Notes under the pieces: model-generated
What the model was told of the DNA's origin: nothing
Seen by the model: the letters and a program-made list of their open reading frames with translations, nothing else
Databases searched by the model: none
Program-made: the position numbers and the translations under genes
IMG/VR virus record: IMGVR_UViG_3300044742_000097
Coordinates: 1 to 64,000 of that record
DNA length: 64,000 nt
Direction: 5' to 3' (one strand)
Source: a virus
In this document: positions 34,327 through 41,995 of the stretch, piece by piece
How positions within the stretch are numbered: position 1 is the stretch's first letter
How the letters are laid out: every line of letters starts with the position of its first letter

Positions 34327-34508
34327 GACGATACGATCTGGTTCAGGGGTCCACGCAGATCAAGCTAGTGGAGGCGATGAACGACTTCCTCGAATATCAC
34401 CCAGGCTGGACTCCACAGGGAGGGTTTCAGGTTGTGGCCGATACGCTTGGAACCTATTACGTTCAAGCCGTCTACCTATACAAGCCAGGAGAAGCGAATG
34501 AAGCCTGA
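34323..34508 (+). CDS. DUF1737-like small protein
   Basis: ATG 34323 overlaps the previous stop. The 61-residue protein has the pattern of DUF1737: a helix (KLVEAMNDFLEYHPGW), TPQGGFQVV and YYVQAVYLY. Function of the family is unknown; it is common in phages and bacteria. Confidence 0.6.
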   Translation: MRRYDLVQGSTQIKLVEAMNDFLEYHPGWTPQGGFQVVADTLGTYYVQAVYLYKPGEANEA

Positions 34509-34785
34509 TCTATCCAAGGTACGCGAGCTAACGCCCGCCGAGATCGCCGAACGCAGGCACATGCGGGATAACCGGATTCCGATACCCAAGCGCAAGAAGA
34601 GAAAGAAGCGCAAGATTCGCATTGAGCACGGGCGGAATACCGTTGTAGCGACAGTCTCTATAACTCCGGAGCTAAAGATACGGGCCCAACGCGACCTAGG
34701 CGGGGGCAGCTTTACAAAGGCCGTCATTTCGAGTCTACTTGAGGCGCTTCTAGCCTTCGATAAGGCGAAGGAACGCAATCGCTGA
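34498..34785 (+). CDS. Small basic protein, ribbon-helix-helix-like
   Basis: ATG 34498 lies inside the end of the previous gene. The 95-residue protein has a Lys/Arg run (PKRKKRKKRKIRIEHG) and a C-terminal TVVATVSITPELKIRAQRDL with SFTKAVISSLLEALLA. This fits a ribbon-helix-helix repressor fold. It is the last gene before a promoter, so it might regulate early genes. Confidence 0.5.
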   Translation: MKPDLSKVRELTPAEIAERRHMRDNRIPIPKRKKRKKRKIRIEHGRNTVVATVSITPELKIRAQRDLGGGSFTKAVISSLLEALLAFDKAKERNR

Positions 34786-34807
34786 ATTAAGGCTAGACCT
34801 GCTGCTT

Positions 34808-34823
34808 CAGGATCGCTTATACT
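34808..34823 (+). promoter_or_regulatory. Promoter-like motif, copy 1
   Basis: CAGGATCGCTTATACTATCCCTGACGG matches two other intergenic sites (CAGG, six bases, TATACT). A weak TAGACC lies 18 bases upstream of TATACT. It precedes the 34,859 gene and is likely a middle or early promoter. Confidence 0.5.
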
Positions 34824-34858
34824 ATCCCTGACGGCGTAGACCCTAACCGGAGGATGAA

Positions 34859-35368
34859 ATGGAAAATACGAGAATAAGGCCAAAAGGTGATGGATCGCTC
34901 GGCTGGGCTTATCGGCCGGACGCCGTTACGGTAGCCGCACTGACGCGGGGTAGGTCCAAGCTCAATAAGAGCAACTTCACTCTAGGGATGGGCCGACCGC
35001 ATATGGGCGGTAGTGGTAATCTGAAGGACGCGCTCGAAGCGGCCAGAGGCAAGCCGAGAGCGCATAGGAGAAAGAAAGTGGCAAAGAGAGTAACGCCATC
35101 GAAGAAGAAGTCGGTGGCCCCAGTGTCCAAGAAGAGAACGCTTCAGGCGAAGACGACATCGAAGAAGCGGACAGTCGAGGCCAAGAGCAACGGGAAGATG
35201 ATCCCGCTGAAGACGCTCTGCAGCCAGCTGGATCTCGACCCGAAGGCGACACGCGTCAAACTCAGACGCATGATCGCTAACGACGAGATCGATTTCCACC
35301 CGCACTCAGCGCGTTGGGAGTTCACGCCCTCTCAGGCGAAGGAGGTACGCGCGGCACTCGGCGAGTAA
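34859..35368 (+). CDS. Lys-rich DNA-binding-like protein, paralogue 2
   Basis: ATG 34859 follows CGGAGG. The 169-residue protein has an N-terminal domain of 65 residues, a Lys/Ser/Thr-rich middle (KKVAKRVTPSKKKSV), and the C-terminal helical domain MIPLKTLCSQLDLDPKATRV with FHPHSARWEFTPSQAKEVRA. It shares that domain with the 30,522 and 57,467 proteins. The Lys-rich stretch recalls histone H1-like proteins. It has its own promoter and terminator, so it may be made in large amounts. Confidence 0.7.
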   Translation: MENTRIRPKGDGSLGWAYRPDAVTVAALTRGRSKLNKSNFTLGMGRPHMGGSGNLKDALEAARGKPRAHRRKKVAKRVTPSKKKSVAPVSKKRTLQAKTTSKKRTVEAKSNGKMIPLKTLCSQLDLDPKATRVKLRRMIANDEIDFHPHSARWEFTPSQAKEVRAALGE

Positions 35369-35406
35369 CCGCGATCCCTGGGAGGTGACATGGTTCTAGT
35401 GGGTAG

Positions 35407-35441
35407 GGGCGTCTCGGCTAGTACGGGACGCCCTTTTTCTT
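35407..35441 (+). terminator. Rho-independent terminator
   Basis: GGGCGTC and GACGCCC flank a 13-base loop and are followed by TTTTTCTTTT. This ends the single-gene transcript of the Lys-rich protein upstream. Confidence 0.85.
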
Positions 35442-35458
35442 TTCAAGCACCGCGAATC

Positions 35459-35482
35459 CATCACGACAGGGCGGGTTATACT
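35459..35482 (+). promoter_or_regulatory. Promoter-like motif, copy 2
   Basis: CATCACGACAGGGCGGGTTATACT shares CATCACG, CAGGG and TATACT, at identical spacing, with copy 3. It lies between a terminator and the 35,528 gene. A normal -35 box is absent, so the conserved upstream block may be bound by an activator. Confidence 0.55.
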
Positions 35483-35527
35483 AGAGGCGCGGCTACGCGG
35501 CCGCGTGAAAGAAGAAAGGAGACTGCA

Positions 35528-35737
35528 ATGAGACCTCGAATCGGAAATGTACTGCCCAATGGGGCGATCGTCCTCGAAATCAACGATCACGTCATCCTCG
35601 CCAAGAACAATACCGGGACGAAGGATGAATACGTGACCTGGCGTTGGGACGGTAAGGACCCGGCGTCGACAGTCTTCGGCCACTACTTCGAGCGCCTCCA
35701 CAACGCGGCGCTGGACTTCGAGGAGCGGCCGCGATGA
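35528..35737 (+). CDS. Small hypothetical protein
   Basis: ATG 35528 follows AAAGGAGAC. The 69-residue protein has GNVLPNGAIVLEINDHVILA and YVTWRWDGKDPAS, a beta-rich pattern. It overlaps the next start by 4 bases. It is common in style to small early phage proteins, with unknown role. Confidence 0.6.
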   Translation: MRPRIGNVLPNGAIVLEINDHVILAKNNTGTKDEYVTWRWDGKDPASTVFGHYFERLHNAALDFEERPR

Positions 35738-35934
35738 AAGGCGCAGTCGTAACGATCACCTGCCCGCCTCTTCCGATGAAGATCGCGGGCTACAAGCTCC
35801 ACTACCGTCAGAACGAGGACGGCTCGTGGTATGTCTGGGCTACGCATAAGGGCATCCTCCAAAGCGAGAGCGTCATGAACATGGCCGAAGCCTGGCACTC
35901 CTGGTGTTGGCTAATGGGGAAGGGATGGAGATGA
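35734..35934 (+). CDS. Small hypothetical protein
   Basis: The 66-residue product starts with ATGA overlap and is rich in Trp (GSWYVWATHKGILQSE, HSWCWLMGKGWR). No family is recognised. Confidence 0.55.
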   Translation: MKGAVVTITCPPLPMKIAGYKLHYRQNEDGSWYVWATHKGILQSESVMNMAEAWHSWCWLMGKGWR

Positions 35935-36044
35935 GGAAGTTCAAAGAGTGGATAGAGGATCGGGCTAAGAGCCCAGCGGGTATCTGGCTCATCCTCATCG
36001 TAGGCGTCATCGAGATAGGCGTCCTGATCTGGGTCGCCTGGTAA
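35931..36044 (+). CDS. 37-residue membrane protein
   Basis: ATG 35931 overlaps the previous stop. A short polar helix (RKFKEWIEDRAKSP) leads to one membrane segment (IWLILIVGVIEIGVLIWVAW). Possibly an inner-membrane early protein. Confidence 0.55.
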   Translation: MRKFKEWIEDRAKSPAGIWLILIVGVIEIGVLIWVAW

Positions 36045-36054
36045 GGAGATTGAC

Positions 36055-36240
36055 ATGTTCGTATTGATACTATTGGGATGGAGCGGGTCGGCTGCGATCC
36101 GCGTCGGCGGGTATCCGACGAAAGAGGCGTGCGAGGCGCAGAAGCTGATCGCCGTCGCCACGATTCGTCAGGACCGAGGAACGAACTGGACGGACGGTTG
36201 GACTGCGGTCTGCCTTCGGATCGTAGTCGTAACCCCATGA
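36055..36240 (+). CDS. Small protein with Cys pair
   Basis: ATG 36055 follows AAGGAGATTGAC. The 61-residue product has a short hydrophobic start (FVLILLGWSGSAA), then YPTKEACEAQKLIAV and WTAVCLRI. The start could be a leader, with Cys residues that pair in the periplasm. No family is recognised. Confidence 0.55.
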   Translation: MFVLILLGWSGSAAIRVGGYPTKEACEAQKLIAVATIRQDRGTNWTDGWTAVCLRIVVVTP

Positions 36241-36530
36241 GGGTCTGGGTAGTGATCTATCGAGCGGGCGACGACGACCGAGTTGATGGGGGAGTCGAGG
36301 ACGACTTCTTTGTCGTTGCCTATAAGAACATAAACAAGGCTCAGCTCGAATGCCGCGGCCACCTCCGTGCGATCTTCGAGGGCGAGCCCGAGATCCACGG
36401 GACAGACTGGACCGACGAGATCGAATGGGCTGAGACTACCCGAAAGGGGGACAAGCTTCGCAAGTTCTTGGGGAGACCCAAGGCAGACGTAGAAGGTTGG
36501 TTCGACGTGCTTCAAGTCGAGGTCGTATAA
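36237..36530 (+). CDS. Small hypothetical protein
   Basis: ATG 36237 overlaps the previous stop. The 97-residue protein is acidic, alpha/beta in pattern (MRVWVVIYRAGDDDRVDGG, FFVVAYKNINKAQLECRG). The family is unknown. A gene-free gap of 137 bases follows. Confidence 0.55.
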   Translation: MRVWVVIYRAGDDDRVDGGVEDDFFVVAYKNINKAQLECRGHLRAIFEGEPEIHGTDWTDEIEWAETTRKGDKLRKFLGRPKADVEGWFDVLQVEVV

Positions 36531-36667
36531 CCAGCGCAACGGGGACGGCGCTTGCCCATTACAGTACCAGTTCGACTTTCGTTCTGAGCTTGGCCGCACA
36601 GAACACCGAGAGTCGATCTATGGGCAGGCGTCGTCTCCTCCTTAAACTTAAAACCAAGGAGACTAGT

Positions 36668-36934
36668 ATGACCTCGATCGTCATAGCTCGGGCGCAGCTC
36701 AAGAAAGCCAAAGAAATCATCGAACTCGGTGAGAACCGAGCCATGGCAGCCGAGGGGAACGTCGGGCATTGTCGCGAGTGCCTGAGTAATCGGGAGTTCG
36801 ATGAGATGTGGGGTTATATCGCGATTGCCATGAAGGCTCTCGGTAACGCGCCGCTCCCGTCGATACGGGGCGCGGTACTCAAGAAGAGTATCAACCACTC
36901 GATTCTCAACGACCATGACAGGAGAAAGAAATGA
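36668..36934 (+). CDS. Small helical protein
   Basis: ATG 36668 lies after AAGGAGACTAGT; the frame is open further upstream but this site fits best. The 88-residue product is helical with Cys-x2-Cys (VGHCRECLSN). It overlaps the next gene. Confidence 0.55.
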   Translation: MTSIVIARAQLKKAKEIIELGENRAMAAEGNVGHCRECLSNREFDEMWGYIAIAMKALGNAPLPSIRGAVLKKSINHSILNDHDRRKK

Positions 36935-37341
36935 AACCAGCGGTCTGGATAATGATTGTCTCGTTCATCGGGCTCGGCATGATCATCGCAGCCGCGCTTT
37001 ACTGGAAGGGGCCGAAGAAGAAACCACCTCTCCGCGGCGGGGTCCTGTCCGCGGCCAAGCCCTTGCCTCAGCCTGAGGAGTTGTACCCCCTCCAGCCCGG
37101 CGAGTTGGATACTCGGGGCGTCTCGCCCGAGCTGCTAGCGCAGATGGAGGCGGCTGGGATGAATACGACGCACGAGCGATGGGATGACTTCGAGAGCGCG
37201 AGGCTCGCGCGCGAGGGACGACGCGGACCGAAGCACGCACTCGCAGGCGAGCTACGCAGCGCAGAGAAACGGAAGCCCGCGCGTGACGTGCTTGAGGAGA
37301 ATGGATTCACTCCTCCCCTCGACCCGGGAGAAAAGAAATGA
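36931..37341 (+). CDS. Membrane-anchored small protein
   Basis: The 136-residue protein has one N-terminal membrane segment (VWIMIVSFIGLGMIIAAALY), followed by a basic, then Pro/Glu-rich cytoplasmic part. Its end overlaps thyX. The role is unknown. Confidence 0.55.
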   Translation: MKPAVWIMIVSFIGLGMIIAAALYWKGPKKKPPLRGGVLSAAKPLPQPEELYPLQPGELDTRGVSPELLAQMEAAGMNTTHERWDDFESARLAREGRRGPKHALAGELRSAEKRKPARDVLEENGFTPPLDPGEKK

Positions 37342-38141
37342 CGATTGAAGTACTCGACCACGGCTACGTTCGTCTGGTTTCATATACTCAGCCAGTACCA
37401 ATTGGCGTGAGACCGACCTACGGGTACGATGGGCCCGCGATCGGCGAGGAAGTCGGCCGCTCTCTGGGCTGGACAGGTGATCTGGAGATCGTTCGGGCTG
37501 CGCGCGTCTCGTACAACGCGGACTGGCGAGACGAGACCGACCTCACCGAGCCGTCGAAGGACGCAAAGCTCATTCGCTATCTGTGGAAGAATGCTCATAC
37601 CAGTCCGTTCGAGGCGATGACGTTCTCGTTCGAGGTGCAGGCTCCGATCTTCGTCTTCCGGCAGTGGCATCGGCATCGGACGCAGAGCTACAACGAGGTC
37701 TCGGCTCGCTACACGGAGCTACCCGATCTGTTCTACGTCCCAGACTTCGACCAAGTACGCGCGCAGTCGAAGACGAACAAGCAGGGTCGGGACGAGCTGC
37801 TTGACGAGAGAAGTATCGAGGCGTTTCGGCGAGAGGTCGTCATCCATAGTAACGCTGCCTACTACCGATACCAAGAGTTCCTCGCTCTAGGTGTAGCGCG
37901 TGAGCTAGCCCGTCTGGTCCTCCCCGTGAATACGTATAGCCGGATGTACGCGAGCGCGAACCTTCTGAACTGGTTCCGGTTCCTTACCCTCCGCATGGAC
38001 GCGCACGCGCAGTACGAGATCAGGACATACGCCGGAGCGATCTGTGAACTGCTCGGAACGGTCTGTCCGATAGCGGTAGACACGTTCAAGGATTCGCTAG
38101 GCTACGTCTCGCGCGGACTCGGAGAGGTGAAAAAGGAGTAA
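37338..38141 (+). CDS. thyX: Flavin-dependent thymidylate synthase
   Basis: The 267-residue protein carries the ThyX signature RHRTQSYNEVSARY (about 112-125), preceded by HTSPFEAMTFSFEV. It methylates dUMP to dTMP with methylene-tetrahydrofolate and FAD. Length is normal. It sits among small genes, away from the other nucleotide genes, with a promoter-like motif just after it. A second, ThyA-type, enzyme is encoded at 49,055. Confidence 0.92.
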   Translation: MTIEVLDHGYVRLVSYTQPVPIGVRPTYGYDGPAIGEEVGRSLGWTGDLEIVRAARVSYNADWRDETDLTEPSKDAKLIRYLWKNAHTSPFEAMTFSFEVQAPIFVFRQWHRHRTQSYNEVSARYTELPDLFYVPDFDQVRAQSKTNKQGRDELLDERSIEAFRREVVIHSNAAYYRYQEFLALGVARELARLVLPVNTYSRMYASANLLNWFRFLTLRMDAHAQYEIRTYAGAICELLGTVCPIAVDTFKDSLGYVSRGLGEVKKE

Positions 38142-38143
38142 AA

Positions 38144-38167
38144 CATCACGTCAGGGTACGTTATACT
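38144..38167 (+). promoter_or_regulatory. Promoter-like motif, copy 3
   Basis: CATCACGTCAGGGTACGTTATACT matches copy 2, and the bases after it (ATCCCT, ACGG) match copy 1. A CGGAGG/CCTCCG inverted repeat lies just downstream in the leader. It precedes the 38,220 gene. Confidence 0.55.
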
Positions 38168-38219
38168 ATCCCTACGGAGGATCGCCCCTCCGGTGAGATG
38201 GTAAACTAAGGAGACTGAA

Positions 38220-38423
38220 ATGGGTGCTACGAGACTTATGCTACGAGTCGTCCAGAAGGACGCAGAGGGGAAGGAACATACACTCCCCGGGTTCTATACC
38301 AACGGCGACGCGACCGTCGGTGACCTCATGGCCATCGAGGAGAAGCTGAACAAGGTCGCGGCCTACGGGGTCAAATTCTCCCTCGTCAGCTGGTGGGACA
38401 AGGAGGAGAAGGTCGATGGCTAA
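38220..38423 (+). CDS. Small hypothetical protein
   Basis: ATG 38220 follows AAGGAGACTGAA. The 67-residue product is alpha/beta (MLRVVQKDAEGKEHTLPGF, KFSLVSWWDKEEK). Its end overlaps the next gene by 8 bases. The family is unknown. Confidence 0.6.
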   Translation: MGATRLMLRVVQKDAEGKEHTLPGFYTNGDATVGDLMAIEEKLNKVAAYGVKFSLVSWWDKEEKVDG

Positions 38424-38631
38424 CGCACCGCATCGAACCAAGACCTACCTCGCGATGGCGATCAAGGAGTTCGCCGACAACCTCGCGAAGAAGGGAATGC
38501 CTCCACTCGACGATAGCGTACGCGTGGAGCACGTCAGCGGCGGCGACTCGAACCTTGGGTGCATCGTAAAGATCATCGACGGAAACGGGCCGCCATACTT
38601 CTACGAGATCCGCATTCGGGAGTTCACATGA
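38416..38631 (+). CDS. Small hypothetical protein
   Basis: The 71-residue product begins MANAPHRTKTYLAMAIKEFA and ends in beta strands (CIVKIIDGNGPPYFYEIRIR). A ribosome binding site (AAGGAGGAGAAGG) lies within the previous gene. It overlaps the next start by 4 bases. The family is unknown. Confidence 0.6.
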   Translation: MANAPHRTKTYLAMAIKEFADNLAKKGMPPLDDSVRVEHVSGGDSNLGCIVKIIDGNGPPYFYEIRIREFT

Positions 38632-39062
38632 GTGGCTGGAACCTCCCGCCGGGGTGTACGACGGCGGATATCGACCGCGCCATGGGACTCGACGAGCCTT
38701 GCCGAATGTGCTGGCAATTCCCCGACGACTGCTCGTGCGAAGAGTGCCCGATCTGTAAGGAGTACGGAAATCCCGACTGCTTCCATGGGGGAAAGGGCCA
38801 CGAGCTGAATCGCGAGGGGTTCTCCTGGCTCGCGTCGAAGTCTCACTCGATGGGGTACAGCTGGAATGGCGAGAGGATCTGGTTCTGGCCGAACCCCGAG
38901 GTCGCGATCGGCTCGCGCGGTCGGCGGACGCTCTGGGAGATCGAGGAGATGCTTCAGGCCCAGGACCATGAAGTCTTCGTGCAGTTCTATGAAGAGGAGA
39001 AGCGTCTGCGGGACGAGGAGGTCGAGGCCGAACGAATCTCAGACAAGTGGAGGGGCCGATGA
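38628..39062 (+). CDS. Cys-rich probable zinc protein
   Basis: ATG 38628 overlaps the previous stop. The 144-residue protein has a Cys cluster (CRMCWQFPDDCSCEECPICK) followed by CFHGGKGH, which may bind two zinc ions. The C-terminal half is helical and acidic. Zinc binding is inferred from spacing; the partner is unknown. Confidence 0.6.
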   Translation: MSGWNLPPGCTTADIDRAMGLDEPCRMCWQFPDDCSCEECPICKEYGNPDCFHGGKGHELNREGFSWLASKSHSMGYSWNGERIWFWPNPEVAIGSRGRRTLWEIEEMLQAQDHEVFVQFYEEEKRLRDEEVEAERISDKWRGR

Positions 39063-39691
39063 GCGATCTCCCAGTAAAGCCAGGGCCAAGACTCCCGATC
39101 GAGTATGAGGAAGCCGTCCGTAACCTCGAAGCCTGTACCACCCTCGACGATGCTAAGTACTGGGACAACATGTCCGACGCGCTCGCCGCCTACGCGAAAA
39201 TGTACAACGACGACGAGGCGGGCCGCAAGTCCAAGAAGCTTAAGCTCCACTCTTACCGGAAAATGGGAAAGATCGCCCAGATTCTGAGGCCGGGCGTAGG
39301 AACTGGCCGACTAGCTCGCGCAGTAAAAGGTCGAGTCGGCTTTCAGAAGGGGCCACAGTCAGTGCTCATCGAACACGGACTGGACCGAAACCGGACGAAC
39401 CAGGCCATACACGCGGCGAATCTCGGGGAAGAGGAGTTTACAGAGGTCGTCAATAGGACGAATCCACCCTCGCCTCGATCGCTATATCGCCAGGTGGTGG
39501 GCTCTCCGGCTTGGAATGCTCTTAATCAGTCACTATATGGACTTCGCGCGTTCGCTCGGAAGAACGACGCGGCAAACGTAGCCCAAGAACTCAGACCAAA
39601 TGAAGCCGCAATCGCTCGGCTGGCCATTATCGAGTTGCTAGAATGGCTCGATCGCTTCGAGCAAGCTTTACCGAAGGAGACCAAACCATGA
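39059..39691 (+). CDS. Conserved phage helical protein, DNA-binding-like
   Basis: ATG 39059 overlaps the previous stop. The 210-residue protein has TTLDDAKYWDNMSDALAAYA and KLKLHSYRKMGKIAQILRPG, a pattern widespread in phages and plasmids. It then has GLDRNRTNQAIHAANLGEEE and a helical C-terminus. It may be a regulator or replication accessory. Function is not known to me. Confidence 0.6.
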   Translation: MSDLPVKPGPRLPIEYEEAVRNLEACTTLDDAKYWDNMSDALAAYAKMYNDDEAGRKSKKLKLHSYRKMGKIAQILRPGVGTGRLARAVKGRVGFQKGPQSVLIEHGLDRNRTNQAIHAANLGEEEFTEVVNRTNPPSPRSLYRQVVGSPAWNALNQSLYGLRAFARKNDAANVAQELRPNEAAIARLAIIELLEWLDRFEQALPKETKP

Positions 39692-39906
39692 AAGTCCATG
39701 AGCTAATGAACTTCCTCCTGCATCAGTCGGGAGACGCCGAGGTCCGGATCGGTTCCTCATTCGAGGATGGGCCGTATAGTCATACAGCCATCGGAGGTAT
39801 CCACCGATCGGGCAAAGGGAACGACGTGATCCTGACCGGGGGCGACGAGTCGTGGTGTGACGAAGGTCCCGAGGACCTGGAGGTCTTATGGCCGGACGGA
39901 AAGTGA
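39688..39906 (+). CDS. Small conserved-type phage protein
   Basis: ATG 39688 overlaps the previous stop. The 72-residue protein has VHELMNFLLHQSGDAEVRIG, typical of a family of small early phage proteins of unknown function, and an acidic C-terminus. It overlaps the next gene by 19 bases. Confidence 0.6.
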   Translation: MKVHELMNFLLHQSGDAEVRIGSSFEDGPYSHTAIGGIHRSGKGNDVILTGGDESWCDEGPEDLEVLWPDGK

Positions 39907-40238
39907 AAAAGGACAAGCCAATCATCCTCAAGAAGAAGAAGAGGGTGAGTACGCTACCCAAACCAATTGAACTCTTCCGGATTCTCTTACAGCCGGACCA
40001 GACCACGCGGATCGAGATACGCGCCGTCCCTTCGATGGACCCAGGGGCGATCGGGTTCATCCTCGCGGATATCACGGCCAACTTCGCGAGGCTCTACCAT
40101 GAGGCGCTGGGCTGCACCGAGGAGGAGGCGCAGAACCGGATCATCGAACTCTTCACAGCCGAGGTCGCGCATCCGACGGTCGAGCACGTCCACGGTTACG
40201 AGTATGAACAAGGCAAGGGAGCAAATCTCGATGGCTAA
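39888..40238 (+). CDS. Small hypothetical protein with basic start
   Basis: The 116-residue product begins AGRKVKKDKPIILKKKKR and has a helical C-terminal half (DITANFARLYHEALGCTEEE), like DUF5076-type proteins. GAGG upstream lies within the previous gene. Function is unknown. Confidence 0.55.
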   Translation: MAGRKVKKDKPIILKKKKRVSTLPKPIELFRILLQPDQTTRIEIRAVPSMDPGAIGFILADITANFARLYHEALGCTEEEAQNRIIELFTAEVAHPTVEHVHGYEYEQGKGANLDG

Positions 40239-40422
40239 CGGATTCCGTCGCGACCAGCGGGTCCGGGTACGTAAGGCGTTCCGGTCATGGTATCCGGGGC
40301 TGGACGAGGGGCGGGTGACCGAGCCGACCTCGCTTGGCATCGCCGTCAAGGTATTCTTCAAGACCAAGCGGAGGATCGAGAACAATCTCTGGATCGACAT
40401 GAACCACCTGGAGAAGCGATGA
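40231..40422 (+). CDS. Small basic beta protein
   Basis: ATG 40231 overlaps the previous gene. The 63-residue protein is basic with beta strands (RRDQRVRVRKAFRSWYPGLD, GIAVKVFFKTKRR), like a small SH3-type barrel that could bind nucleic acids. The end overlaps the next start. Confidence 0.55.
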   Translation: MANGFRRDQRVRVRKAFRSWYPGLDEGRVTEPTSLGIAVKVFFKTKRRIENNLWIDMNHLEKR

Positions 40423-40904
40423 GCGTCCAACGGATAATGCGACTGAAGGCTCGGCCCTTGATCCGCGCGCTGAAGGCCCTACGTCGCGCAGGGGAGCGGA
40501 TGCCGTCCGTATCGACGGGAGGGTATCGGGTATCCCTCCAACGGGATACGGGGCGCCTCTATGCGCGGTCGCGCGGCCGTTACCTCGGCTCGGTCGGCGC
40601 GTCCGGGGTCTACCGTCCCGCTCGGGCCTCCACTGCGGTGGATAGGGCCTCCATCCAGGTACTCATAGAGGACCCGCTGAACGTCGCGCGCGGCGCGGCT
40701 ATGCTTTCGGAGGAGCCTCGCTGTTTCGTATGTGGCCGTCCCCTATCCCAAGAGGATATCCACCGGGGGATCGGTCCCAAGTGTTGGGAGAAGGGAGAGT
40801 TCTGGAGGCTTGAGAAAGAAGCTTCCGTTGGAGTTCGCAAGTCGGGTAGAATGAAGCCCGTCCGTAGTAGTAAAACCAAAATCAGGAGACACAGTCATGG
40901 CTAA
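40419..40904 (+). CDS. Zinc-finger protein, DUF6011-like
   Basis: ATG 40419 overlaps the previous stop. The 161-residue basic protein has CFVCGRPLSQEDIHRGIGPK followed by CW, the pattern of the DUF6011 zinc domain. The N-terminal 80 residues are Arg-rich. It may bind nucleic acids. The next gene starts within its last codons. Confidence 0.6.
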   Translation: MSVQRIMRLKARPLIRALKALRRAGERMPSVSTGGYRVSLQRDTGRLYARSRGRYLGSVGASGVYRPARASTAVDRASIQVLIEDPLNVARGAAMLSEEPRCFVCGRPLSQEDIHRGIGPKCWEKGEFWRLEKEASVGVRKSGRMKPVRSSKTKIRRHSHG

Positions 40905-41118
40905 GTCCATAGGAAAGAATGTTTCGTATGAGGTGAGCGCGAAGAACCAGCTCGTCATTACCGTCGATCTGAACAAGACCCACGGCATGTCGAAGACGGG
41001 CAAGACGGCGACGATCGCGACTACCCAGGGGAACACGAAGATCCTCGACAAGAACGAGGGCGAGGTGATCTTCGGACTCAACGTCTACAAGTATCCGACA
41101 GAGGGGGATGAGGAATAG
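40897..41118 (+). CDS. Small beta-rich conserved-type protein
   Basis: The 73-residue protein has KNVSYEVSAKNQLVITVDLN and KTATIATTQGNTKI, a pattern common in small phage proteins of unknown function. It is the last gene before a structured intergenic region and terminator. Confidence 0.6.
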   Translation: MAKSIGKNVSYEVSAKNQLVITVDLNKTHGMSKTGKTATIATTQGNTKILDKNEGEVIFGLNVYKYPTEGDEE

Positions 41119-41222
41119 CCCAGCGCAGAGGAGAGTAGGTCTCCCTTCCCTGCGAGGGGAGGTATGCCAGACGCCTTAAAGTCTGGAACTGGAAGCCGGG
41201 GGCGAACCGGTAACTGGGACGG
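41119..41222 (+). other. Structured intergenic RNA region
   Basis: No gene here. In order there is CTCCC with GGGAG (around 41,140-41,162), a CCAGAC/GTCTGG stem (around 41,169-41,188), and a CCGG-rich segment. A strong terminator follows directly. It could be a 3' untranslated structure or a small RNA. Confidence 0.4.
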
Positions 41223-41250
41223 CGGGGGCTTCGGCCCCCGTTCGCTTTTA
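41223..41250 (+). terminator. Rho-independent terminator with TTCG loop
   Basis: CGGGGGC, TTCG and GCCCCCG form a very stable stem-loop, followed by TTCGCTTTTA. It ends the 38-41 kb gene run, close to the start of the 41,264 gene. Confidence 0.8.
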
Positions 41251-41263
41251 CAGGAGACAGAAA

Positions 41264-41989
41264 ATGATAACGATTGAAGAGATGAAGAAGATCGTCGCGA
41301 CCATGACGTACAAGCCGAAGGCGACCATCGACATTCGACAGAGCTTTGCGGACGAGTTTCCGATGCTGGAGATCGCCCTTCGGGTGGTTGACGCGATCGA
41401 TATGGTCTCGGCGACGAAGTTCCACCAGAGGGAGAGGATTCCCGGTCGGGTCCGGGTGACCGAGGAGACCTTCATCGATTGGGTCTTCCGGATGATCGTG
41501 AAGGCCGAGCGTCACGAGGTAATGGAATTCTTCCGGGTAAAGGACAAGCATTGGATCGAGCCTCATCCGAAGGAGTCGGAGAGCCTGCGCGAGATCGAAC
41601 AGCGTCGCTACATGAACCACAAGCTGATGCGAGAGCATACGGATGGGCTCAACCGTCGAGCGATGGAGATAAATCCCGATGTCGTCTCGCTCTATGGATT
41701 CGGTGGACCGCCGGAGAAGTACAACTACGATGAGGCTTACTTCAAGTCCAAGTACGAGGAATACAAGGTGCCGAGCCTCAGCCAGGAGCAGCTCGATAAG
41801 ATGATGAAGGACATCCAGCCCATAGTCACCGACTACCAGAAGAAGACGAAGTTTCTGGCTCTGTATGGATTTGGACCGAAGGCCCCGCTAAAGGCCACGC
41901 CAGAGGGCAAGCGCAAGAAGGCGAAGCGGGCACGGGCAGCTCATAAGAAGGGATTCAGTAACAAGCCGTGGGATGCGCTACGCAAGTGA
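41264..41989 (+). CDS. Hypothetical protein with basic tail
   Basis: ATG 41264 follows CAGGAGACAG. The 241-residue protein has a first domain (about 1-110) with YKPKATIDIRQSFADEFPML and RMIVKAERHEVMEFF. Residues 130-200 are mixed and the last 40 are very basic (GKRKKAKRARAAHKKGF). It may bind nucleic acids. The family is not recognised. Confidence 0.6.
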   Translation: MITIEEMKKIVATMTYKPKATIDIRQSFADEFPMLEIALRVVDAIDMVSATKFHQRERIPGRVRVTEETFIDWVFRMIVKAERHEVMEFFRVKDKHWIEPHPKESESLREIEQRRYMNHKLMREHTDGLNRRAMEINPDVVSLYGFGGPPEKYNYDEAYFKSKYEEYKVPSLSQEQLDKMMKDIQPIVTDYQKKTKFLALYGFGPKAPLKATPEGKRKKAKRARAAHKKGFSNKPWDALRK

Positions 41990-41995
41990 GGGACT

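Noticed and set aside
38386-39171. 261-codon minus-strand frame opposite the 38.4-39.1 kb genes
   Set aside because: It is Arg/Ser/Pro-rich shadow sequence; the plus strand has coupled genes with good starts.
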